Source: Mesorhizobium amorphae
Lineage (GTDB): Bacteria > Pseudomonadota > Alphaproteobacteria > Rhizobiales > Rhizobiaceae
Assembly: GCF_014843845.1 (NCBI RefSeq)
Contig: NZ_JHQS01000039.1
Span: 1 to 54,938, forward strand
Direction of reading: 5' to 3'
Length of the DNA stretch: 54,938 bases
Positions 8,588 through 16,565 of the stretch are shown one piece after another (the first letter of the stretch is position 1; each line of letters starts with the position of its first letter). The translations under genes and the position numbers were made by a program. Below the pieces are notes generated by a model that ran no database searches, was not told where the DNA came from, and saw nothing but the letters and a program-made list of their open reading frames with translations.

Positions 8588-9486
8588 GCGTGCCGATCGT
8601 TCGAACCGTTGCCGAGCTTCGGACTGTTGTGGCGGGATGGCGCCGCTCGGGCGCAAGTGTCGCAGTGGTGCCGACCATGGGGGCCTTGCATGAAGGACAT
8701 CTGAGCCTCGTGCGTGCAGCGCTTCAGAAGGCTAATCGGGTCATCGTGACGTTGTTCGTCAACCCCAAGCAGTTCAACAGTGCCGCCGACCTTGCCGCCT
8801 ATCCCAAGACGGAAACCCAAGATGCGGCAAAGCTCGCGTCGCTGGGCGCGCATCTTCTCTATGTGCCGGATGCAGAGGAGATGTATCCGCCGGGCTTCGC
8901 CACGACCGTTTCAGTCTCCGGCGTCAGTGAAGGCCTGTGCGGCGCGTTTCGGCCGGGCCATTTCGATGGCGTGGCGACCGTCGTTGCCAAACTCTTCTTG
9001 CAAACCGGCGCTGATTTCGCCTTTTTCGGCGAAAAGGATTTCCAGCAGCTTCAGCTTGTGAGGAACATGGTCCGAGACCTGGATATCCCAATCACCATTG
9101 TCCCCTGTCCGACAGTCCGCGAAGCCGATGGTCTCGCTCTATCGTCGCGCAATGCCCGGCTCTCGCCAGCCGAGCGCACCATTGCCCCGAAGCTACCATC
9201 GATCTTGCTCGAGACGGCTGATCGGCTTGCGCGCGGCGGTCCCCTCCCGGCAACACTTGCTGAGGCGCGCGCAGCAATTTTGTCTGCCGGCTATCGCGAG
9301 GTCGAATACCTGGAGCTTCGCGGCGAGGCAGATCTGCAACCGATGACAAACGTTGACCGACCGGCGCGCTTGCTTGTCGCGGCGTCGCTTGGCGACACAC
9401 GGCTCATCGACAACGTCAGAACATCACCGGTTGGTTCAACATTAACGAGGTTGTCGGCGTTGAGCCACGCCCGCAAGCAGAGGTAG
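8584..9486 (+). CDS. panC: PanC, pantothenate synthetase
   Basis: ATP-dependent ligase joining pantoate and beta-alanine. At 300 residues it is slightly longer than the usual ~285. Motifs: PTMGALHEGHLSLVRAA (residues ~28-44, with the HIGH-like HEGH), LFVNPKQFN near 57, GAFRPGHFDGVATVV near 120, FFGEKDFQQLQLVRNMV near 147 and LSSRNARLSP near 185. The start overlaps the end of the panB relic and has no strong ribosome-binding site of its own, so it probably depends on translation of that relic. Pantoate must come from a panB elsewhere in the genome. Confidence 0.95.
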   Translation: MSVPIVRTVAELRTVVAGWRRSGASVAVVPTMGALHEGHLSLVRAALQKANRVIVTLFVNPKQFNSAADLAAYPKTETQDAAKLASLGAHLLYVPDAEEMYPPGFATTVSVSGVSEGLCGAFRPGHFDGVATVVAKLFLQTGADFAFFGEKDFQQLQLVRNMVRDLDIPITIVPCPTVREADGLALSSRNARLSPAERTIAPKLPSILLETADRLARGGPLPATLAEARAAILSAGYREVEYLELRGEADLQPMTNVDRPARLLVAASLGDTRLIDNVRTSPVGSTLTRLSALSHARKQR

Positions 9487-9604
9487 GAAAGCAATGGGGG
9501 CGATGAAGGCGACAACATCCTACCAGCTCTATCGGAGCGCGACCGTTTAAACCCAGGTCTCTGCCTGGCATCGAGCGACATTCACGGAGGTACGCGAAAC
9601 GCAC

Positions 9605-10330
9605 ATGCATCGCGTGTTTGAGAACTTCGTCGAGCAACTCTCTGCAAGCGTTGATGCCGCCGATCTCAGTGAGGCAATGGCGTCCGCCGCCGCCGGCTTC
9701 GACTTTCCGCTCTTCGCCTATTTTACTTACCCGTCGGTCCCCGGCGATGCGCCGCGTTTGATCTCAAACTATCCTTCGCGCTGGACATCACGTTATCTGC
9801 AGCAACGGTACCACAGCCTTGATCCGGTGATCCTGCGCGGGCTGCAAGGCTGGGATACTTTTGATTGGGGCGTGGATCGCGCTCGGCAGCGTCTGCCGAC
9901 GTCACAGCAACAAATTCTGGAGAGTGCAGCTCAGTTTGGCATCCGCGGCGGATTGACGATGTCCATGCACGATCATCGCGGCCGGTTTGCTGCGCTGACC
10001 TTTGCTTCCGACCAATCCCACCCGCCGCTTTTGCGGTCACTGACACGTTATGAAAAAGCATTGCAACTGGTGGCGATCAACTTTCACATCCATGTTCGGC
10101 GCCGGCTCGCCGACGATCGCGTGGTGGATGGTGTAACCCTCACTCCGCGAGAGTTCGAATGCCTGAAATGGACGGCGCACGGCAAGTCGGCCTGGGACGT
10201 CAGCCAGATCCTCGGCGTCTCGAAGCGCACGGTGACCTTCCATCTGGAAAACGCCAAGGCAAAACTTGGCGTGCGAACGGTCAACCAGGCCGTCGCGCGG
10301 CTGGCTGCGTCCGCTCAGGCGAGATCGTGA
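9605..10330 (+). CDS. traR: LuxR-family quorum-sensing regulator (TraR-like)
   Basis: 241 residues. The N-terminal autoinducer-binding domain (about 15-165) keeps the family's ligand residues in SRWTSRYLQQRYHSLDPV (Trp, Tyr, Asp) and FDWG (Trp). The C-terminal GerE-type helix-turn-helix (about 175-235) contains LTPREFECLKWTAHGKSAWD and SKRTVTFHLENAKAKLGV. It is followed by a lux-box-like dyad and a broken luxI copy. A second, C-terminal-only copy of this gene sits at 12800-13198. By analogy with R7A TraR it should activate the AHL synthase and fseA. The only GGAGG lies 14 bases before the ATG, so the start is not certain. Confidence 0.88.
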   Translation: MHRVFENFVEQLSASVDAADLSEAMASAAAGFDFPLFAYFTYPSVPGDAPRLISNYPSRWTSRYLQQRYHSLDPVILRGLQGWDTFDWGVDRARQRLPTSQQQILESAAQFGIRGGLTMSMHDHRGRFAALTFASDQSHPPLLRSLTRYEKALQLVAINFHIHVRRRLADDRVVDGVTLTPREFECLKWTAHGKSAWDVSQILGVSKRTVTFHLENAKAKLGVRTVNQAVARLAASAQARS

Positions 10331-10346
10331 TCTTCCCCCAAGATAG

Positions 10347-10362
10347 CTGTAAACGTCTACAG
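10347..10362 (+). promoter_or_regulatory. lux-box-like dyad, copy A
   Basis: CTGTAAACGTCTACAG is symmetric at 14 of 16 positions around ACGT. It lies 60 bases before the ATG of the broken traI copy (10423). The same 16 bases occur before the intact traI (13216-13231). Position and symmetry suit a LuxR-type activator site. Confidence 0.55.
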
Positions 10363-10422
10363 GCTGAATCACCGTCAGCTTTGCCCTTCGATGGCGGGAA
10401 CACATCCCGCACGGAGGCGACC

Positions 10423-10600
10423 ATGCTGCAGCTGCCTCGACTGCCGACATATGGGAGAGCAGTCGTTTCGCGCTCGCTCACCCTCCGTCAGCGCCCAAGG
10501 CAGCGGGCGGCTGGCCCAGGCAACTTGGTGGCGAATGCCGGTCTCCCGGATGGCGAACTTTATTGCGATCGCCGATACGCTGTACCGTCATGCCTCCAGC
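10423..10600 (+). pseudogene. Broken AHL synthase (luxI/traI) copy A
   Basis: Upstream bases and the start (GGAGGCGACC, then ATG CTG CAG CTG) match the intact traI at 13291. About 260 bases are deleted: the sequence jumps to CTGCCGACATATGGGAGAG, which corresponds to about 13573 in the intact gene. It stays close to that copy (CGTCAGCGCCCAAGGC, GGCTGGCCCAGGCAAC) and then drifts until about 10600. No synthase could be made. Confidence 0.85.
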
Positions 10601-10617
10601 TTGCGGGGGTTCCGTTG

Positions 10618-10668
10618 ATATCCATCATGTAGATGCGTTCTCATCAAAACAATCGATTTTACGCAGGG
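10618..10668 (+). promoter_or_regulatory. nod box upstream of the TolC-family gene
   Basis: The elements of the NodD-binding nod box appear in order: ATCCATCATGTAGATG (10620-10635), ATC (10643-10645) and AAACAATCGATTTTAC (10647-10662). The spacing between GATG and ATC is 7 bases, against 6 in the nodM box at 16412. The 3' end reads GCAGG where the family consensus has CAATC. It lies about 135 bases upstream of the ATG at 10800 and implies flavonoid/NodD control of that gene. Confidence 0.85.
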
Positions 10669-10799
10669 TGACCGGAATGAAAAAGGTCGCTCAGGAGGAT
10701 CTCTCTATGCGCAAGCATAGAGCCTGAAGGGCCACGAGACGTCGTGTCGGCTGGTTAATCGCGACCGCCGACGCGGCGCAGTTGCCATGACGAAATAAA

Positions 10800-12206
10800 A
10801 TGAGGGATATGTTTGTGCCGACTATACGCAACAGCATTTTTGCTATTATTTTTTGCTCTGCTACCGTGCTACCGACGTTAACGGCATCGGCAGAGACTAT
10901 CTTCGGAACCCTATCTAAGGCCTATCAGAACAATTCTTCGCTGAATTCGACCCGCGCCGGCACACGCGTCACGGACGAGGGCGTGGCCATCGCCAAGTCG
11001 GGCTGGCGTCCGACCATCAAAGGCTCCGCGGACCTCGAGTATTCCAGCAGCCACCTCAACGGCTCGAACCGGAGCGTGCGCCTAACCACAGGTAACTTCG
11101 GCGTCGAAATCGATCAGACCCTGTTCGACGGTTTTCAGACCAGGAACAATGTCGCGGCCGCCGAAGCGCAGGTCGGCGCTTCGGTCGAGAGCTTACGCAA
11201 CGCCGAACAAGACACCCTGTTCAACGCGGCCCAGGCCTATATGAACGTAATTCGCGACCGGCAAGTTGCCGTGCTGACGGAGCAGAATCTCCAGTCCCTG
11301 ACCGAGCAGGCGCGTGATGCGCGTTCGCGCTTCGAGGTTGGTGAAGGCACCCGCACCGACATCGCGCAGGCCAATGCCCAGCGCGCCAACGCAGTGGCGA
11401 AGTTGAGTGCCGCCCGCGCGCGGGCGCTGGCAAGTGCGGCAACCTATCGCCAGATCGTCGGGGATGAGCCAGGGAAGCTCAGGCCGGCGGCGCCGGTGGC
11501 AAAATTGCTGCCGTCGAGCCTCGATGCGGCAATCGCGATCACATCAGCCGAGCATCCGGCCATCCTGGCCACCCAGCTTCTTGTTGACGCGGCGGCGTTT
11601 TCAATGAAATCGGCCGAAGGCGCGCAGCTGCCCCAGCTTTCCGCTAGCGCCGGCGTCTCGAGCGCTTATCGCAACACCGTGCCCGGCGTGATTACCACCG
11701 GAACGGAAGGCACAACCAATTCGGCCAGCATCGGGGCGACGCTGACCGTCCCCATTTATTCTGGTGGCCGCACTTCAGCACTGGTGCGCCAGTCCAAGGA
11801 ATCGCTCAGCCAGGCTAGGATCAAGGTCGATGTCAGCCGCGACCAAGTGCGCCAAGCCGTGACCGCGGCATGGACTGCTTATACCGCCGCTCAGCAGAGC
11901 GTCGCGGCCAACCGGCAGGCGATCGCAGCCGCGCAGCTTGCCTTGAACGGCGTCATCGAGGAGCGCAATGTCGGCCAACGTACTACGCTCGACGTGTTGA
12001 ACGCCCAGAACGACCTCATCACCGCCAAGATCAATGTTGCCAGCGCCGAGCACGACGTGGTGGTAGCGAGCTATGCCATCCTACAGGCGACCGGCCGTCT
12101 GTCGGTCGAGCGCCTTGGTCTGAAGGTGACAAAGTACAAGCCTGAAAAGCATTACAACGCGGTCAAGGACAAGTGGATTGGCCTGCGCACGCCGGACGGC
12201 CGCTAG
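10800..12206 (+). CDS. TolC-family outer-membrane channel protein
   Basis: 468 residues. A signal peptide covers about residues 1-33 (hydrophobic FAIIFCSATVLPTLTAS, cleavage near SAE-T). Two OEP repeats of the TolC fold follow: EIDQTLFDGFQTRNNV near 100, YMNVIRDRQVAVLTEQNL near 148, GEGTRTDIAQANAQR near 185, LTVPIYSGGRTSALVRQSK near 320 and GQRTTLDVLNAQNDLITAK near 405. These are typical of type I secretion or RND outer-membrane partners. No inner-membrane ATPase or adaptor gene is adjacent. The nod box upstream suggests export of a symbiotic signal or protein. It differs from the NodT lipoprotein group in that no lipobox was seen. The GAGGG between the two possible ATGs (10800, 10809) leaves the exact start open. 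Confidence 0.88.
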   Translation: MRDMFVPTIRNSIFAIIFCSATVLPTLTASAETIFGTLSKAYQNNSSLNSTRAGTRVTDEGVAIAKSGWRPTIKGSADLEYSSSHLNGSNRSVRLTTGNFGVEIDQTLFDGFQTRNNVAAAEAQVGASVESLRNAEQDTLFNAAQAYMNVIRDRQVAVLTEQNLQSLTEQARDARSRFEVGEGTRTDIAQANAQRANAVAKLSAARARALASAATYRQIVGDEPGKLRPAAPVAKLLPSSLDAAIAITSAEHPAILATQLLVDAAAFSMKSAEGAQLPQLSASAGVSSAYRNTVPGVITTGTEGTTNSASIGATLTVPIYSGGRTSALVRQSKESLSQARIKVDVSRDQVRQAVTAAWTAYTAAQQSVAANRQAIAAAQLALNGVIEERNVGQRTTLDVLNAQNDLITAKINVASAEHDVVVASYAILQATGRLSVERLGLKVTKYKPEKHYNAVKDKWIGLRTPDGR

Positions 12207-12562
12207 CCGATCAACGCACGCTCTGCGAATGATCCCTCCTGGCCGGAGTCGAGTACGGCAAAGGCAGCTTCCGAGCCCACTTCGAGCATCATACGCCGTC
12301 CAGATTCGTAGCCCTAGTCTAGTAAGCGACCACTTGCGCCAAACGCGGAAGTTCATTGGTCTCCAACAATATCTGTTCCTTAAGCGAAGAAAGCACGAGA
12401 TTCCTCAATCTTTCTGAGGCCTGTATCAGCTCTCGCACGGCGGCGAAACTCGTTCGCTTGAACATCAACCTCAAGGAAGACACGCGGCACGGGCCGCGTC
12501 CTTCCGTTGAGATCGCTTCCGGCATTTTCCCGTCCGCTTCCTTCGCTATCTCAGGGTGGGCT
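12207..12562 (+). other. No convincing gene
   Basis: This gap after tolC is more AT-rich than its surroundings. A 68-codon minus-strand frame (12319-12525) with an amphipathic C-terminal half is the only candidate. It has no recognisable family or clear ribosome-binding site. No terminator with a T-run was recognised. Confidence 0.4.
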
Positions 12563-12797
12563 CCTCGCGGCCGCTTCGCTTCAAAAAAGTCGTCCGCTCC
12601 GGTCCTCCGCTGACGCTGCGGATTAGCGGATCCGGCCCGCGCCCATGACGGTTCGCCCTATCGCAGGAGAATGGCCCCCGGCGACGCAAAAGGAGATCAA
12701 GCGATCCCTGCAATGGGGATATGTCACCAAGCACTGTTCTGGCGGATGAAGGGGGCAGATCAGGAACGCTTTCGTCCGCGCCGCCAACGCTTGGATA
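12563..12797 (+). pseudogene. Degenerate copy of the DUF736 leader and 5' gene end
   Basis: Aligns by eye with 50262-50475. Shared blocks are CGCTTCGCTTCAAAAAAG, a diverged GGTCCTnCGCTG, ATCGCAGG-GAATGG, CAAAAGGAGA, then GTCAC..AAG, GGCGG and CGTCCGCGCCG inside the first codons of DUF736. The frame is destroyed. It ends directly at the join with the traR fragment. It shows that ICE-backbone sequence was once next to this traR copy. Confidence 0.7.
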
Positions 12798-12799
12798 AT

Positions 12800-13198
12800 G
12801 CCGCTCAGTTTGGCATCCGCGGCGGATTGACGATGTCATGATCATCGCGGCCGGTTTGCTGCGCTGACCTTTGCTTCCGACGAACCCGTCCACCACTTTT
12901 GCGGTCACTGGCACGTTATGAAAAAGCATTGCAGCTGGTGGCGATCAACTTTCACATCCATGTTCGGCGCAGGCTCGCCGACGATCGCGTGGTGGATGGT
13001 GTAACGCTCACTCCGCGAGAGTTCGAATGCCTGAAATGGACGGCGCGCGGCAAGTCGGCCTGGGACGTCAGCCAGATCCTCGGCGTCTCGAAGCGCACGG
13101 TGACCTTCCCTCTGGAAAACGCCAAGGCAAAGCTTGGCGTGCGAACGGTCAACCAGGCCATTGCACGGCTGGCTGCGTCCGCTCAGGCGAGATCGTGA
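12800..13198 (+). pseudogene. traR copy B, C-terminal remnant
   Basis: Nearly identical to 9927-10330 of the intact LuxR-family gene. The autoinducer-binding N-terminus is missing. A short deletion after GACGATGTC shifts the frame. From 12899 the frame encodes the whole DNA-binding region (LTPREFECLKWTARGKSAWD), with F-P replacing F-H in the recognition helix region. If translated from an internal start it would be a ligand-free DNA-binding domain. Confidence 0.85.
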
Positions 13199-13215
13199 TC
13201 CTTCCGCCAAGATAG

Positions 13216-13231
13216 CTGTAAACGTCTACAG
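13216..13231 (+). promoter_or_regulatory. lux-box-like dyad before intact traI
   Basis: Same 16 bases as at 10347-10362 (CTGTAAACGTCTACAG), ending 59 bases before the traI ATG. This is a normal distance for a LuxR-type activator binding next to the -35 region. The activator would have to be the intact TraR at 9605 because the adjacent copy is broken. Confidence 0.6.
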
Positions 13232-13290
13232 GCTGAATCACCGTCAGCTTTGCCCTTCGATGGCGGAACACATCCCGCACGGAGGCGACC

Positions 13291-13923
13291 ATGATGCAGC
13301 TGATAACACCGGACCTTTACGGCGAGTTCGCAAGCGAGCTCAAAGAGATGCACGGGCTCAGATATCGGGTGTTCAAGGCAAGGCTCGATTGGGAAGTTCA
13401 GACCGAAGACGAGATGGAAACCGACGCATTTGATGGCTTCAAGCCTGTCTATCTGCTTCTCAAGGGATCCGATTGGCGAATTCGCGGTTGCGTGCGTCTT
13501 TTGCCCAGCACCGGACCCACAATGTTGCGCGACACGTTCCCGGTGCTGCTGGGTGCTGACGTTGTGCCCTCGACCGCCGACATATGGGAGAGCAGTCGTT
13601 TCGCGCTCGATCTCCCTCCGTCAGCGCCCAAGGCGGCGGGCGGGCTGGCCCAGGCAACCTACGAGCTGTTCGCCGGCATGATCGAGTTCGGCTTGGCCAA
13701 CGATCTCACCCGGATAGTGACGGTGACCGATACGCGCATGGAACGGATCCTTCGCCTCGCAACGTGGCCATTGTTACGCATCGGACAGCCGATGGCCGTC
13801 GGCAAAACGAACGCGGTGGCCGGCTTTCTCGAGATTTCCCACGCGAGCCTTTTGCGCGTTCGCAGCAGGGGACGTCTGAGCGGACCGGTATTGTGGCAAC
13901 CGGTTCTCGGCCTCTCAGCATAA
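13291..13923 (+). CDS. traI: TraI/LuxI-family acyl-homoserine-lactone synthase
   Basis: 210 residues; makes AHL signal from S-adenosylmethionine and acyl-ACP. The conserved LuxI features are present: RYRVFKARLDWEV (Arg, Phe, Trp) near residue 25, DAFD near 46, the central R-x-x-P block in CVRLLPSTGPTMLRDTFP near 72, ESSRFALD near 100 and VTVTDTRMERILR near 145. A GGAGG sits 5 bases before ATG 13291 and 8 before ATG 13294. A two-frame gene matching fseA follows after 21 bases, the arrangement traI2-msi172-msi171 of the R7A island. Whether it makes active signal is unknown; R7A TraI2 is reported to be poorly active. Confidence 0.92.
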   Translation: MMQLITPDLYGEFASELKEMHGLRYRVFKARLDWEVQTEDEMETDAFDGFKPVYLLLKGSDWRIRGCVRLLPSTGPTMLRDTFPVLLGADVVPSTADIWESSRFALDLPPSAPKAAGGLAQATYELFAGMIEFGLANDLTRIVTVTDTRMERILRLATWPLLRIGQPMAVGKTNAVAGFLEISHASLLRVRSRGRLSGPVLWQPVLGLSA

Positions 13924-13944
13924 GCCATTGTGGACATCTGAGCC

Positions 13945-14788
13945 GTGACGGATGCTGATCTGCCCAAGGATGCGACGCTCGGTCTTGTATGCTGGCCGGA
14001 CTGGCGTCGCCACGAAGCTTACCACTACGCCAGACGATTGACACGCACTGCCTGGGCCTGGGAATTTCTTCGGCGCAATCCGCAATTCCAGCGCGACCAC
14101 GCCAAGATTGCACCGCCCGCCTGCATTGTCAGAACACGCGCCGATACGGAGATAATCGAGCTGACGACAAGATCATCTTGCCTCAGGCAATGGAGCCTCC
14201 TTTTTCGCGGATGCGCCACAATTGGACGCCACGTCGGCAAGGGTCTTTTGGGATCCTCGCGACTGCGGCCGTGTCCTGCGAGCGGCCGCGGAGCCGGTTG
14301 GGCTCGACCACAATTTTGAACCGCTTGATCTTTCTTCGCTCTCATGCGGCAAGGACATCCTGCTGACACCTGCCGGCATGCAGCACGTGCTGCTGAGGGA
14401 GGACTGTCGGAGTCTGCAGATCGCCGTTTCCGGTGCCTCCGTTCTCTGCCCGTTGCGGTTATATGTCGACGCAATCGTGCCGCCGCGGCACCTGAAGTTC
14501 CATGTCGCTGCCCTTCAGTTCCTGAACGACATCAATGGTTGCGGCCGGCTGGCAGCTGCTTGCCTTCCGCCGGAACCTCGCGGAGGGCGTCTGCGTATCG
14601 TGCTCCAGGCTTTGGATGGCTCGCTTGCCGGCGCATCCCATCAGGAGATCGCTATTGCCCTGTTCGGGAGACGGCGTGTCGAAGAAGATTGGTCTCATCC
14701 AGGCAACCATCTTCGCGACCAGGTGCGTCGCGCCATCCAACGTGGCCGCTACCTGATGGGCGGCGGCTACAGACAGTTCCTGATGTGA
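13945..14788 (+). CDS. fseA: FseA-type excision activator, read through a +1 frameshift (msi172-msi171)
   Basis: Frame 1 starts at GTG 13945 and has the DUF6499-type start WPDWRRHEAYHYARR and LAWEFLRRNPQFQRD-like block. It continues to LRQWSLLF and would end at a stop at 14319. The downstream DUF2285 half lies in the +1 frame, open from 14165 to 14788, with FWDPRDCGRVLRA, DILLTPAGMQHVLL and YVDAIVPPRHL, ending GGGYRQFLM. A slip at CTT TTT CGC GGA (14200-14211) joins SLLF to ADAPQLDATSARVFW and yields about 280 residues. In R7A, FseA is made exactly this way and activates rdfS. The fusion is inferred from family continuity. The TTG at 14222 would be the start if the halves were separate. Confidence 0.85.
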
Positions 14789-14861
14789 TTGTGGTGAGAG
14801 CTAGTAATTGGCCTATTCGAAAACGCGCCGGGATCTGACTGCGTTTGCCATGATGGGGTCA

Positions 14862-14876
14862 TTGTGCATTGCACAA
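14862..14876. repeat. Perfect 15-base palindrome between fseA and the PhyH gene
   Basis: TTGTGCA and TGCACAA flank one central base. The half-site resembles TraR-type tra boxes (TGCACA) but the spacing is different. It lies 112 bases before the ATG of the dioxygenase gene, so it may be an operator for it. Confidence 0.45.
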
Positions 14877-14930
14877 AACGTGACGCGCGGTTAGTCCTTT
14901 CGCGGCGGGAATCGAGGTTTGGGTAAACGG

Positions 14931-14957
14931 ACGAAGCACTGAGAACCAATGCTTCGT
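14931..14957. repeat. Inverted repeat just before the PhyH gene
   Basis: ACGAAGCA (14931-14938) and TGCTTCGT (14950-14957) are exact reverse complements around 11 bases. The structure is 31 bases upstream of the ATG, in what would be the 5' leader or core promoter. There is no T-run, so a terminator is unlikely. Confidence 0.4.
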
Positions 14958-14988
14958 CGATAGTGCATTACATACCCCGAGGACCCTG

Positions 14989-15963
14989 ATGACCGATATG
15001 AACTCCGACAAGGCCGGCGCTGCAAGCCTTGAGGCGATCGCGCGAAACGGCAGCATGCTTCATCGCATCGCTGTACGCATCCCGACCTATCTCTCGGATA
15101 TTCGCGAGAATCCGGCATGGCTGCCGATGTTCATGTTGGCGCGCACCATGCCGGCACGGAGAATGCACTGGCGTGGTGCAAAGCCGGTCCGAAGGTCGCA
15201 AAGAGCCCAGGACACGATGTTCGCTGGCGTCAATCGCCAAGACATTGTCGACGCGCTACGCTCGGATGGGCTGTTTTCCGGCCTCGTCCTGCCAACAACG
15301 GTCTCTGAAGATGTTGCCGCATTCGCCATGTGCACACCTTGCTTCGGCAATTTCGACCGCCGCCTCGAATTCATGCCGACGGAGCATGCGCAGGCTGAGG
15401 CCCGGTTCGGCCGTCCCTTGCTCAGCGGCCACTATTTCGAGCGCATTCTCGGCTGCAATGCGGCACTCGCCATCCAAAACGATCCGCTGCTCATGGATAT
15501 CGCCGCGCACTATCTCGGCGGCCAGGCGAAGCTGATCACCACGCGTGTCTGGTGGAGTTTCCCGACCGGCCAGGCCTCCGACGCCGACAAGAACATGGCT
15601 TCGCTTAGCAAATACCACTTCGACCTCGATGACTGGCGGATGCTGAAGTTCTTCTTCTACCTTGTGCCGGTCGATGAGGGCACCGGCCCCCATGTCTATG
15701 TCCGCGGCAGCCATAACCGCCGCGCCCTCAAGCACCAGCTTACCCTTCTCGTCGGCCATCCCGCGCAAGAGGTTCTGGAGGTCTACGGCGAGCAAAGCCC
15801 GGTCACGCTGACCGGAGAGGCCGGTCTCGGTTTCGTCGAGGATCCGTTCGGCTTCCATATGGGTACCGTGCCGACGCACAGGCCACGGCTGATGATGGAA
15901 GTCGGCTTCGGCGTTTCTCCTCCATCGCGCCGCCGCTTCCATGGAGAGCCTGTGCTCCGCTGA
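14989..15963 (+). CDS. Phytanoyl-CoA dioxygenase (PhyH)-like Fe(II)/2-oxoglutarate oxygenase
   Basis: 324-residue cytoplasmic protein. The metal site is visible as H-x-D in KYHFDLDDWRMLKFFFYL (near residue 210), with a distal His in FGFHMGTVPTHRPRLMMEVG near 290. VPVDEGTGPHVYVRGSHN is the usual strand of the double-stranded beta helix, found in PhyH proteins that hydroxylate small molecules or lipids. The substrate is unknown. It stands alone between fseA and nodM, preceded by two inverted repeats. An N-terminal region of ~90 residues is unassigned. Confidence 0.75.
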   Translation: MTDMNSDKAGAASLEAIARNGSMLHRIAVRIPTYLSDIRENPAWLPMFMLARTMPARRMHWRGAKPVRRSQRAQDTMFAGVNRQDIVDALRSDGLFSGLVLPTTVSEDVAAFAMCTPCFGNFDRRLEFMPTEHAQAEARFGRPLLSGHYFERILGCNAALAIQNDPLLMDIAAHYLGGQAKLITTRVWWSFPTGQASDADKNMASLSKYHFDLDDWRMLKFFFYLVPVDEGTGPHVYVRGSHNRRALKHQLTLLVGHPAQEVLEVYGEQSPVTLTGEAGLGFVEDPFGFHMGTVPTHRPRLMMEVGFGVSPPSRRRFHGEPVLR

Positions 15964-16410
15964 TTTCGAAAGTCCCGAAATAGCCTTCCCCGACCGTGAG
16001 CCTTGTAAGGCAAGATGAGGCTATGCCGCCATTCCAATCTCTTCGGCCCCAAAGCGGTTGTCTGCACAGCTGGATTGATTTGAACAGGTACTTATGCGCT
16101 GGCTGGCGCCATGGCGAGACCCATAGCGCCAGCCAAAGGTGAGATGGCACCGATTGAGCTGCCAAACTTGAATGAATCGATCGGTCCTTAGTTTTTTGCT
16201 GCAATAGGCCATTGAAACCGTCGCTGGACGCGCTCTGTTGCCTGCGCCAACGAACCCGTTGATCTCGGTTTCGGCCATGCCGACGAACAGCGCACTGATA
16301 GATGCCTTCGCGGGCTAAGCTCTGCCGGCGAAAGCCAGCGTGTCAAAGGGCGGCGGTAGGGAATCAGGATCTTGATCGGCGGCGACGATCATGATCCAGG
16401 CGTCTTAGTC
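15964..16410 (+). other. Gap without a convincing gene
   Basis: Short minus-strand frames exist (for example 16021-16278) but have no recognisable family and no clear start signals. The region probably holds degraded sequence ahead of the nodM nod box. Confidence 0.4.
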
Positions 16411-16459
16411 TATCCATGGGGTGGATGGTACTTATCCTTACAATCGATTGTACCAATAT
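16411..16459 (+). promoter_or_regulatory. nod box of nodM
   Basis: ATCCATGGGGTGGATG (16412-16427), six bases, ATC (16434-16436), then TTACAATCGATTGTACCAAT (16438-16457) match the nod-box consensus closely, including the AATCGATT dyad and ACCAAT end. It lies about 107 bases before the nodM ATG and is the expected binding site of NodD with a flavonoid. Confidence 0.92.
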
Positions 16460-16565
16460 TACAGAATGCTTCTACAAGATCCTGAATCTAAGCGGGCCGG
16501 GTGGGTGTCCGTGCTCGTGATTACTGCGTGGGCTGAAGCTGCCCGGGAAGAATGCGGAGACGAAC

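Noticed and set aside
12900..12950. TGGCACG followed by TTGC as a sigma-54 promoter
   Set aside because: Spacing between the GG and GC elements is too long, and the bases are part of the duplicated traR coding sequence.
16021..16278. 85-codon minus-strand frame upstream of nodM
   Set aside because: No family similarity; several overlapping frames of equal quality suggest non-coding sequence.
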